Below, in pieces: positions 6,840 through 12,686 of a stretch of 19,606 nt of DNA; position 1 is the first letter of the stretch, and each line of letters starts with the position of its first letter. The notes beneath the pieces were generated by a model, which saw nothing but the letters and a program-made list of their open reading frames with translations, had not been told where the DNA came from and did not search any database. Origin of the DNA: Pseudomonadota bacterium. GTDB lineage: Bacteria > Myxococcota_A > Polyangia > Haliangiales > Haliangiaceae. The stretch spans positions 1-19,606 of the forward strand of contig JAEYYY010000426.1 of NCBI GenBank assembly GCA_023430775.1. Reading direction: 5' to 3'. Made by a program: the position numbers and the translations under genes.

Positions 6840-7097
6840 ATGTTCCGATGCGATCTGTGTGGTTCCACCGTTCCTGCAAGCACGCCCTGTAATCGAATCG
6901 TCGTCGAGACGCGCGAGATCGAGTATCCGCGCCGCGACCGAGCGCACTGGCGACCGCCGGTCCCGCCGGCGACCAAGGGCAAGTGGGTCGACGATCCCGG
7001 CGGTCATGGCACCGCGGTCACGCGCGAGGTGAACGCGTGTCCCGACTGCGCCGACCGCACCGCGCATTCCCGCGCTTCTCCGGCCCGCGACCCCTGA
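6840..7097 (+). CDS. Small zinc-ribbon protein
   Basis: The 85-residue product starts MFRCDLCGS and ends its ordered part with VNACPDCADR. The two CxxC knuckles, about 60 residues apart, predict one zinc site. The middle carries VVETREIEYPRRDRAHWRPP and KGKWVDDPGGHGTAVTREVNACPDC, a pattern I associate with small myxobacterial zinc-ribbon proteins of unknown function. The start is the only ATG that keeps the first knuckle. The last 14 residues (TAHSRASPARDP end) are encoded by the first unit of a 49 bp tandem repeat, so the C-terminus may be a recent addition or the repeats may have amplified from this gene's end. Confidence 0.75.
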   Translation: MFRCDLCGSTVPASTPCNRIVVETREIEYPRRDRAHWRPPVPPATKGKWVDDPGGHGTAVTREVNACPDCADRTAHSRASPARDP

Positions 7098-7190
7098 GAC
7101 CGAGCGCACCGCGCATTCCCGCGCTTCGCCGGCGCGCGACCCCTGAGACCGAGCGCACCGCGCATTCCCGCGCTTCGCCGCGGGACGCTC
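7057..7190 (+). repeat. 49 bp tandem repeat, about 2.7 units, containing the stop codon
   Basis: Units start at 7057, 7106 and 7155 with GCACCGCGCATTCCCGCGCTT and continue through CGCGACCCCTGAGACCGA. The TGA stop of the zinc-ribbon gene (7095-7097) is inside unit 1 and is duplicated in unit 2 (7144-7146). Unit 3 diverges after about 7180. Each unit has a GC-rich potential stem (CGCGC...GCGCG) but no T-run. The remaining intergenic sequence to 7352 shows nothing else recognisable. Confidence 0.88.
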
Positions 7191-7352
7191 GAGACGAGTG
7201 ACGAGCACGCGCGTGATCCGTGATCGCGGATGCGTCGGGTGGTCGCAGGGCAGCGCTGCGTCGTGTCGACTCGCTGCGCGGATCGGCACGGCGGACGGGG
7301 AGGCAAGTGCGCGAGAATCGGACGTGGCACGCATGGTGAAGAACCAGCAGCC

Positions 7353-7730
7353 ATGCGGAACGTGCTGTTTGCCCTGTTACTCGCCGCGTGTGCTCATCAG
7401 CCCGAGTATCGCGGCAACATCACGGTTGTCTCGAATGCGCTGATTCCCGTCGACCCCGACGTTCGCGTCGTCGCCGATGCCGACAAGCCGCTGTTCTTCG
7501 CAGCCGGCTCGTACTGGTTGTTCCACGATGCGAGCTGGTATCGCGGCAACCACGTGAAGGGGCCGTTCGTCGTCGAGAAGTCGCCGCCGTGGCAGATCAA
7601 GAAGATCGATCAGCCGTACGCGTTCGTGCGCTACGAGAAGTCGCATCCGCGCGAGCGGACCGCGACGCAGAGCGAGACGCCGTCGAAGGATCTGCGCAAC
7701 GACAAGACCAACCGGATGTTCACGTTCTGA
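7353..7730 (+). CDS. Small lipoprotein with a Trp/Tyr-rich domain
   Basis: The 125-residue product opens MRNVLFALLLAACAHQ: a short hydrophobic signal with lipobox LAAC (Cys13), so it should be exported and lipid-anchored. The mature part contains VRVVADADKPLFFAAGSYWLFHDASWYRGNHVKGPFVVEKSPPWQIKKIDQPYAFVRY, where the YWLFHDASWYRG unit and the later YAFVRY resemble a short all-beta domain common in myxobacterial lipoproteins. Function unknown. The ATG at 7353 is preferred over in-frame ATGs at 7230 because the signal peptide begins here. It converges with and overlaps the VanZ-like gene by 11 bp. Confidence 0.8.
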   Translation: MRNVLFALLLAACAHQPEYRGNITVVSNALIPVDPDVRVVADADKPLFFAAGSYWLFHDASWYRGNHVKGPFVVEKSPPWQIKKIDQPYAFVRYEKSHPRERTATQSETPSKDLRNDKTNRMFTF

Positions 7731-8076
7731 GCGCGCGCCAGCGCCTGTGAAGCTCGAGCGCGGCGAGGACCGCGACGATGCCCGCGGTGTTGGCGATGAA
7801 GTCCATCAGGTCGGTGAATCGCCCGACGTACTGCTGGAGCCACTCGTCGAGCCCGGCGTAGGGGATCAAGATCGCGGCGGCGACCCACACGCGTGGCCGC
7901 ATCGCGAACCAGAACACCAGCGCGAGCAGCCCGAACGCGGCGAAGTGCACGAGCTTGTCGCTGTGCGGGAGCTCGCCGGGGATGCGGACGCGCGGGTAGT
8001 GCGTCGCGATGAACAGCAGGATCCAGTAGACGACGAGCGCGGCGACAAACGCACGCCTGCGGCCGCTCTCGGTCAC
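7720..8076 (-). CDS. VanZ-like membrane protein
   Basis: The 118-residue product has about four membrane helices: AFVAALVVYWILLFIATHY, LVHFAAFGLLALVFWFAM, VWVAAAILIPYAG and LMDFIANTAGIVAVLAALEL. VanZ-family hallmarks are present: HSDKLVHFAAFG at the second helix and the loop DEWLQQYVGRFTDLMDFIANTAG, which carries the conserved E-x2-Q, R and D-x4-N residues. The family includes VanZ (teicoplanin resistance) but most members have no proven role, so no resistance is claimed. The GTG at 8076 follows a TACTAT hexamer by six bases; the longer frame to 8148 would run into the divergent gene. Its end overlaps the lipoprotein gene on the other strand. Confidence 0.82.
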   Translation of the reverse strand: MTESGRRRAFVAALVVYWILLFIATHYPRVRIPGELPHSDKLVHFAAFGLLALVFWFAMRPRVWVAAAILIPYAGLDEWLQQYVGRFTDLMDFIANTAGIVAVLAALELHRRWRALRT

Positions 8077-8082
8077 CGAGCG

Positions 8083-8092
8083 ATAGTAGGCT
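8083..8092. promoter_or_regulatory. Overlapping divergent -10 elements (symmetric AnnnTAnnnT)
   Basis: The decamer ATAGTAGGCT reads as TAGGCT (8087-8092) toward the gene at 8100, with 7 nt to its ATG, and as TACTAT (8088-8083) toward the gene at 8076, with 6 nt to its GTG. Both start codons would be at or near +1, giving two leaderless transcripts from one shared element only 23 bp wide. No -35 sequence is convincing. Confidence 0.5.
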
Positions 8093-8099
8093 CGAATCG

Positions 8100-8678
8100 A
8101 TGAGGTTGCTCGCCGTGGTCGCGCTCGTTGCATGCGAACAGCCGCCACCGCAACGGGTCACCGCCCCCGACCAGACGCCGCTGGGTCGCGGTCCGAAGGT
8201 GGCCACGACCCACGACATGGAGTCGATGAACGACTTCGTGCGCGTGGTCGAGCAGGCGGCGACGGCGGTGGTACCGACGACGCCGGGCGAGCTCCAGGCG
8301 TGGTTGATCGCCAGGAGCTACCGCACGTGGCCGCACGAATCGGCGCAGCATCCGTCGAGCGGGCCACACGCCGAGGGCGTGATCACCTTTCTGTCACCGG
8401 CACTCGATGGCTCGCTGCGCGCGAAGGCGAAGGCACATCCGCAGGGTGCGGCGGCGGTGAAGGAGCTGTTCCAGGGCGGCAAGCATGTCGGCTGGGCCGT
8501 CAGCGTGAAGACGGCGGCCGACAGTGCGATCGGGAAGAACTGGTACTGGTACGAGATCCTTTCCACGGCGCCTCGTGCGAAGGCGGCGTACGAGGGGCGC
8601 GGCGTCGAGATCTGCCGCGACTGCCACACCGAGAGCGGCGGTGTCGATCAGGTGCTGATCGACTTCCCGCTCCATTAG
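8100..8678 (+). CDS. Cytochrome P460-like c-type lipoprotein
   Basis: The 192-residue product begins MRLLAVVALVACEQ with a lipobox (LVAC, Cys12), so it is exported and membrane-anchored. A CRDCH motif near the C-terminus (in GRGVEICRDCHTESGG) fits the CxxCH site for covalent heme. The preceding SYRTWPHESAQHPSSGPH, GKHVGWAVSVKTAAD and NWYWYEIL segments fit the short beta-rich fold of the cytochrome P460/c'-beta group, whose members bind or oxidise small nitrogen species or act in electron transfer. The specific substrate cannot be read from sequence. The start ATG sits 7 nt after a TAGGCT -10-like hexamer. The stop is interlocked with that of the convergent gene 8675-8917 (TTAG). Confidence 0.78.
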   Translation: MRLLAVVALVACEQPPPQRVTAPDQTPLGRGPKVATTHDMESMNDFVRVVEQAATAVVPTTPGELQAWLIARSYRTWPHESAQHPSSGPHAEGVITFLSPALDGSLRAKAKAHPQGAAAVKELFQGGKHVGWAVSVKTAADSAIGKNWYWYEILSTAPRAKAAYEGRGVEICRDCHTESGGVDQVLIDFPLH

Positions 8679-8917
8679 CGCCGGCGACCGACCTTGCGCT
8701 TCGCGTTCGCCTTTGCAGGGCGCTTCGCTGCCGCGCGCGGTTTCTTGACCTTCTTCCCGGAGTCGGCGGCCACCGAGGGGGTGGCCTTCTTCGGGACGCG
8801 GTCGCCGGGTTTCTCGAGGTACTGACTCCAGTCGACCTTGCCTCGTGCACCGCGCTCGGCGCTGGCGGACCCGAACGTGAACCCGACGAGGAAGACTGCA
8901 ATCACCACGAGACGCAT
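8675..8917 (-). CDS. Small secreted Lys/Arg/Ala-rich protein
   Basis: The 80-residue product has a Sec signal peptide (MRLVVIAVFLVGFTFGSASA, cleavage after ASA), a short middle (ERGARGKVDWSQYLEKPGDRVPKK) and a tail of KK, KKPRAAAKRPAKANAKRKVGRRR type. The tail resembles histone H1-like or nucleic acid-binding tails, but the signal peptide places it outside the cytoplasm, where it might bind DNA, polysaccharide or acidic surface polymer (inference). Function unknown. It is real-looking because the signal peptide is textbook and the gene ends exactly in the interlocked stop with 8100-8678. Confidence 0.68.
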   Translation of the reverse strand: MRLVVIAVFLVGFTFGSASAERGARGKVDWSQYLEKPGDRVPKKATPSVAADSGKKVKKPRAAAKRPAKANAKRKVGRRR

Positions 8918-9064
8918 GGTGCGTCGAGGAGCACGCGTCGTACCAGGCTGGACTTTTGTGGTGTCGAAGGGTTGGCGCGCCGGACCCGAGAGCACACGCC
9001 CCGTCGGTGCGAGACCACTCCCTGGCCAGCCGACTAGCCAGTGATCTCTCTCGGGGGCAGGTGT

Positions 9065-9070
9065 TACGGT
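9065..9070 (+). promoter_or_regulatory. Putative extended -10 (TGTTACGGT) of a leaderless gene
   Basis: TACGGT is preceded by TGT and followed by GCCGTC and the ATG at 9077, an extended -10 arrangement with six bases to the start codon and no Shine-Dalgarno. Confidence 0.45.
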
Positions 9071-9076
9071 GCCGTC

Positions 9077-9592
9077 ATGCACCGCTGGCTCGTGCTCGCG
9101 CTCGTCGCCTGTCGCGCCGACGATCCGTCGCCGGCCGATGGACCTCCCACCCCGGAAGATTCGGGACTCCCGACGACGTGCACGGGCGAGTGCGCGGAGA
9201 CGGCGCTGCGCGCGGAGTTCCTGGTCGTCCGCACGCTCGATCACGCGGTGTTCGGCAACAACAGCGATGGCACGCTGCACGTCGAGGCGTACCTCGGTGG
9301 CGACATGAGCTGTCCGTCGGAGACCTCGCCAACGCCGGATTACACGCTCGTGATGGGCAAGGTGGCGCCGCCGAACGGTCCGGCGCCGACGATCTCCAGC
9401 GGCAACGTGCTCGACTTCGTCGGCGATCTGCTCGGCGGCGAGCTCGGGGCGCAGGCCAGCACGGTGATCGTGCGCGCGGTGGCGGCGAGCCCGAACGAGC
9501 ACGTCGCGCTCGATGTCGATCTCGAGTTCGAGAACGGGACGATCGCCGGGCATCTGTTCGCGACCCACTGCCCGTCGCTGGATAGCCCTTAG
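9077..9592 (+). CDS. Secreted lipoprotein of unknown function
   Basis: The 171-residue product begins MHRWLVLALVACRADD with lipobox LVAC (Cys12), followed by an unstructured Pro/Asp linker and a Cys pair (TTCTGEC). The mature part is beta-rich (LHVEAYLGGDMSC, DYTLVMGKVAPPNG, STVIVRAVAASPNEHVALDVDLEFENGTIAGHLFATHC), with four Cys in all that could form two disulfides. I recognise no family. Expected location is the outer membrane or periplasm. Its TAG stop shares three bases with the TAA stop of tspO on the opposite strand. Confidence 0.75.
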   Translation: MHRWLVLALVACRADDPSPADGPPTPEDSGLPTTCTGECAETALRAEFLVVRTLDHAVFGNNSDGTLHVEAYLGGDMSCPSETSPTPDYTLVMGKVAPPNGPAPTISSGNVLDFVGDLLGGELGAQASTVIVRAVAASPNEHVALDVDLEFENGTIAGHLFATHCPSLDSP

Positions 9593-10065
9593 TTGGCGCG
9601 CCAGATCGCGAAGTTCAGGTAGCTCGCAAACGACACCCACGCGAGGTAGGGCACCAGCAAGACCGCCGCCACCCGGCTGGCTCGCGAGAACAGCACCATC
9701 GTGCCGATGATCGAGAGCCAGAGCAGCGCGATATCGATCAGCGCGAGCCCGGGCTCGTGCAGGCCGAAGAACAACCACGACCACGCACCGTTGAGCACGA
9801 GCTGGATCGCGAACACCACCAGGGCACGCCGATCGGTGGCGTGGAGCCGGTAGAGATAGAGCGCGATCCCGATCGAGAGATAGAGCGCGGTCCACACGAT
9901 CGGGAACACCCAGCCCGGTGGCGTGAGGCTCGACTTCTCGACCGCCGCGTACCAGGCATCAGGCTCGAACGCCGAGCCGACGACGCCCGGCAGCGCGGAG
10001 ATCGCCAGACACGCGATCAGGGCCACGACGTGATGGCGAACCGCGATGTGAGGGAGTCCGGTCAT
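9589..10065 (-). CDS. tspO: TspO/MBR tryptophan-rich sensory protein
   Basis: The 158-residue product has five predicted membrane helices and the family signatures: WYAAVEKSSLTPPGWVFPIVWTALY after helix 1, NGAWSWLFFGLHEPGLALIDIALLWLSI in the middle, and PYLAWVSFASYLNFAIW at the end. TspO proteins bind tetrapyrroles and sterol-like ligands and, in bacteria, tune pigment genes and porphyrin stress. The start ATG at 10065 overlaps the sigma factor's TGA (ATGA), so the two are translationally coupled and belong to one operon. With an ECF factor and a CarH/LitR-type regulator next door this suggests a light/porphyrin-stress response (inference). Its stop is interlocked with the convergent lipoprotein gene. 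Confidence 0.95.
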   Translation of the reverse strand: MTGLPHIAVRHHVVALIACLAISALPGVVGSAFEPDAWYAAVEKSSLTPPGWVFPIVWTALYLSIGIALYLYRLHATDRRALVVFAIQLVLNGAWSWLFFGLHEPGLALIDIALLWLSIIGTMVLFSRASRVAAVLLVPYLAWVSFASYLNFAIWRAN

Positions 10066-10601
10066 GCCGCCGCCTGCATCCGATCGAGCGTGGCGCGCAG
10101 CTGCTTGCGTGCACGGTGCGCGCGGATCTTGACGTTGCCGACGGTGAGCCCGAGCTCCTTGGCGACCGCGACCTCGGTATCGCGGGTGCGCGCGAGCAGG
10201 ATCCGCTGATAACTCGGTGGTAGCTCGGTCAGCGCGCGGCGGACGATCGCGTGCTCCTCGGCCTCGGCGATCAGCGCCTCCGAACTCTTCGCAGGATCGA
10301 TCGCGCGGTCGATCACCGAGGTCTCGCCCTCGAGCCGGACGCGCGATCGGCGCTGGCGCCGCAAGTGGCCGAGCGCGGTGGTCGCGGCGATCCGGTACAG
10401 CCACGTCCGGTAGCGCGACGTGCCGCGGAACGCCTCGCGGTGGCGGTAGGCGAGGAGCAGCGCGTCCTGGGTGATGTCCTCGGCCTCGTCGGCGCTGCGC
10501 ACGAACCGCCGGGCCACCGCGAACACGAAGCTGCGGTCGGCCGGATGGAACGTGACCGGTTCTCTGGGCGCCGTGGACGGCGAATCGTTCAAAACGTTCA
10601 T
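10062..10601 (-). CDS. ECF-type RNA polymerase sigma factor (LitS-like position)
   Basis: The 179-residue product contains sigma region 2 (FVFAVARRFVRSADEAEDITQDALLLAYRHREAFRG... TWLYRIAATTALGHLRR) and region 4 (ALTELPPSYQRILLARTRDTEVAVAKELGLTVGNVKIRAHRARKQL), with the HTH in AVAKELGLTVGNVKIRAHRAR. It would direct RNA polymerase to a small regulon. Two in-frame ATGs are available (10631 and 10601); 10601 is chosen because the promoter elements TTGACA (10636-10631) and CATCTT (10614-10609) lie upstream of it and the extra ten codons would be encoded by the operator repeats. No anti-sigma gene is adjacent. It pairs divergently with the MerR-type regulator at 10679, as litS and litR do in actinomycetes. 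Confidence 0.9.
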   Translation of the reverse strand: MNVLNDSPSTAPREPVTFHPADRSFVFAVARRFVRSADEAEDITQDALLLAYRHREAFRGTSRYRTWLYRIAATTALGHLRRQRRSRVRLEGETSVIDRAIDPAKSSEALIAEAEEHAIVRRALTELPPSYQRILLARTRDTEVAVAKELGLTVGNVKIRAHRARKQLRATLDRMQAAA

Positions 10602-10636
10602 ACCGTACAAGATGAACGATAAAACGTTCATGTCAA
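10586..10636 (-). promoter_or_regulatory. sigma-tspO promoter overlaid by a CGTTCA operator array
   Basis: On the minus strand TTGACA (10636-10631), a 16 nt spacer, CATCTT (10614-10609), and 7 nt lead to the ATG at 10601. On the plus strand CGTTCA occurs at 10586, 10595 and 10625, CGTACA at 10604, and the inverse TGAACG at 10613. The first four are exactly 9 bp apart. ATGAACG-N6-CGTTCAT (10612-10631) fills the spacer and CGTTCAT-N10-ATGAACG (10595-10618) covers the -10 and start. An 11 bp direct repeat AAAACGTTCAT occurs at 10591 and 10621. A likely binding site for the adjacent MerR-type regulator. Confidence 0.65.
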
Positions 10637-10678
10637 GGCGGCTGTAACGCGGGTCGGGAGCGAGGCATCGTACGGCCC

Positions 10679-11506
10679 ATGCGCTTGCTCTCGACTCGCG
10701 AGCTCGCCGATGCCCTCGGCGTCAGCGAATCGTCGCTCAAGCGCTGGGTCGACGCGGGCAAGATCCAGGCTTCTCGCACCGAGGGCGGCCATCGCCGGAT
10801 CGAGCTGGCCGAGGCGATGCGCTTCATCCGCGCGACCGGCACACCGCTGGTCAAGCCCGAGATCCTCGATCTGCCGGAGGTCTCCGCCGGGCGGACCGAT
10901 CGGCTGCTCGGATACCTGACGTCGGGCAACAGCCTCGGCGCACGCGGCTGGCTGACCGCGCGCTACCTCGAGGGTGCGACGATCGCCGAGCTCTCCGACG
11001 GGCCGATCCGCGAGGCGATGCACGCGCTCGGCGAGCTGTGGCGTCACGAGGACGCGGGCGTGTTCGTCGAGCATCGCGGCACCGACGTCTGCCTGCACGC
11101 GGTCGCGCAGCTGCGCAGCCTGATCGATGCACCGCCGGCGAACGCACCGGTCGCGCTCGGTGGTGGGCCACCCGGCGATCCGTACCTGCTGCCGACCCAG
11201 CTCGCCGCGATGACGCTGACCGAGGCGGGGCTGCGTGCGATCAACCTCGGACCCGACACGCCGGTTCACGCGCTGTCGGCGGCGGTCACCGAGCACGCAC
11301 CGAAGCTGGTGTGGACGAGCATCAGCACGGCGCTCGCTCCCGCGCGCGCGAAGTCGCTGAAGACCTGGTACGAGTCGCTGCCGTCGTCGATCACCGTCGT
11401 CGTCGGCGGCCAGCAGGCGAGTGGGCTCGGCAAGCTGCCGGCGCGCGTGCGTCGCGTGCACACGATGGTCGAGCTCGCCGAGGTCGCGGCGCGGATCAGA
11501 CGGTAG
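10679..11506 (+). CDS. CarH/LitR-type MerR regulator with an altered B12 site
   Basis: The 275-residue product has a MerR/MlrA winged-helix domain (STRELADALGVSESSLKRWVDAGKIQASRTEGGHRRI, 5-41), a helical bundle, and a Rossmann-like cobalamin-binding domain (about 157-250). The bundle keeps the W-x9-EH signature of adenosylcobalamin photoreceptors (Trp121, Glu131, His132). In the cobalamin domain, however, the E/D-x-H-x2-G motif that supplies the lower cobalt ligand reads D167-P-Y-L-L-P172: His is replaced by Tyr169 and Gly by Pro172. Light-dependent B12 binding is therefore doubtful, and the protein may bind another ligand or none. It is divergent from the ECF-tspO operon, 77 bp away, and probably controls it. 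Shine-Dalgarno is weak. Confidence 0.88.
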   Translation: MRLLSTRELADALGVSESSLKRWVDAGKIQASRTEGGHRRIELAEAMRFIRATGTPLVKPEILDLPEVSAGRTDRLLGYLTSGNSLGARGWLTARYLEGATIAELSDGPIREAMHALGELWRHEDAGVFVEHRGTDVCLHAVAQLRSLIDAPPANAPVALGGGPPGDPYLLPTQLAAMTLTEAGLRAINLGPDTPVHALSAAVTEHAPKLVWTSISTALAPARAKSLKTWYESLPSSITVVVGGQQASGLGKLPARVRRVHTMVELAEVAARIRR

Positions 11507-11566
11507 TTTTTCTGAGCCGGTATCGCGCCGATCTCGATCGAGCGGACGTGAGATGATTCGCGCCGC

Positions 11567-12565
11567 ATGAACTGCCCCCACTGCAACACAGCGCTCGCTC
11601 CTGGCACCGGGTTCTGTGGTGCGTGCGGTCAGCCGGTAACCGCCGCCACTCCGCACGGCGGTTACCCGCAGCAGGGCAACTACCAGCAAGCCTATCCGCA
11701 GCAGGGACAGCCACACGCGGGATACCAGCAAGCGAGCGCGCCGCAGCAGGGCTATCCGCAGCAGGGCGCGCAGCAGCAGGGCTATCCGCAGCAGGGCTCG
11801 CAGCCGTATCTGCAACAGGGCGCGCCGCAGCAAGGCTATCCGCAACAGGGCTCGCAGCCGTATCCGCAACAGGGCGCGCCGCAACAAGGCTATCCGCAGC
11901 AGGGCGCACCGCAGCAGCCCGGCTATCCGCAGCAGGACTACTCGCAACCGAACTATCCGCAAGGGCCGCAAGCGGGGCCGCCGCCGCAGATGCAGGGGCA
12001 GCAGTATCCGCAAGGTCCACAGGCAGGGCCGCCGGGCTATCCGCAACCGCAGCAGGGCTATCCGCAAGGTCCGCAAGCCGGCTACGCGCAGCCGCCGCAA
12101 CAAGGTCAGTACACGCCGGCGGGCCACTACGCGCCGCCGCCGATCCGGCCGTTCCCGATCGTGATGCAGCAGCGACTGACTCGCCTCACCGGGCAGATGT
12201 TCATCGCGCCCGCGCGGCTGTTCTTCCTCTGCGAGAGCCAGAAGGGCGGGCTCGGCGTCGCGCTCGGCCGCGGTCTCGGCGGCATCGTCGGTGGCGTGAT
12301 CGCCGCGATGGCAGCACCCACGCCCGGTCAGGCGGCGCCGGTGATCGACGAGCCGATGCTGTTCCAGGCCGTGCAGAACATGCCCGGCTCGATGGTGATG
12401 GAACCGCCGCAGTTCAAGGCGATCAAGGTGACGATGTGGACGCGCGGCATCTTCTACGGCGGTCGCACGTACGCGCTGCCCGAAGGCCTCGACAAGGAGC
12501 TCAAGACCGAGCTCGGTCACTGGTGCCGCGCGAACAACGTGCGCAGCGCCGGGCTGATCAAGTAG
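11567..12565 (+). CDS. Zinc-ribbon protein with PQQGY low-complexity region
   Basis: The 332-residue product has three parts. Residues 1-25 form a zinc ribbon (CPHC ... CGAC). Residues 30-185 are a Gln/Pro/Gly/Tyr-rich repeat region built of GYPQQG and PQGPQAG units, with an 18-residue block (GYPQQGSQPY.QQGAPQQ) duplicated at DNA level. The C-terminal 140 residues are an ordered domain (PFPIVMQQRLTRLTGQMFIAPARLFFLCES, a Gly-rich GVALGRGLGGIVGGVIAAMAA segment that may be a membrane or amphipathic helix, then FKAIKVTMWTRGIFYGGRTYALPEGL), reminiscent of GRAM/PH-like domains but not assigned. The tyrosine/glutamine-rich part could mediate condensation or surface binding (inference). It precedes the dehydrogenase operon but is separated from it by a hairpin. 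Confidence 0.8.
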   Translation: MNCPHCNTALAPGTGFCGACGQPVTAATPHGGYPQQGNYQQAYPQQGQPHAGYQQASAPQQGYPQQGAQQQGYPQQGSQPYLQQGAPQQGYPQQGSQPYPQQGAPQQGYPQQGAPQQPGYPQQDYSQPNYPQGPQAGPPPQMQGQQYPQGPQAGPPGYPQPQQGYPQGPQAGYAQPPQQGQYTPAGHYAPPPIRPFPIVMQQRLTRLTGQMFIAPARLFFLCESQKGGLGVALGRGLGGIVGGVIAAMAAPTPGQAAPVIDEPMLFQAVQNMPGSMVMEPPQFKAIKVTMWTRGIFYGGRTYALPEGLDKELKTELGHWCRANNVRSAGLIK

Positions 12566-12574
12566 CGATCATCT

Positions 12575-12593
12575 CTTCGCGTCGAGCGCGAAG
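12575..12593 (+). terminator. Hairpin after the zinc-ribbon/PQQGY gene
   Basis: CTTCGCG-TCGAG-CGCGAAG forms a perfect 7 bp stem with a 5 nt loop, 9 nt after the TAG stop. No T-run follows, so it could be a weak or factor-assisted terminator or an mRNA 3'-end stabiliser. Confidence 0.45.
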
Positions 12594-12673
12594 GTCGGAG
12601 ATCGTTGTTGGCTCACTGCGTCGAACGTCGTCAAAAAATTCATTCCAAAGGGTGCGTTCGAAGTCGGGTATGC

Positions 12674-12679
12674 GATAAC
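12674..12679 (+). promoter_or_regulatory. Putative -10 (TGC-GATAAC) of the E1 operon
   Basis: GATAAC, preceded by TGC (extended -10 layout), lies 7 nt before the ATG at 12687. No Shine-Dalgarno is present for that gene, consistent with a leaderless message. Confidence 0.42.
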
Positions 12680-12686
12680 GGCCGCG

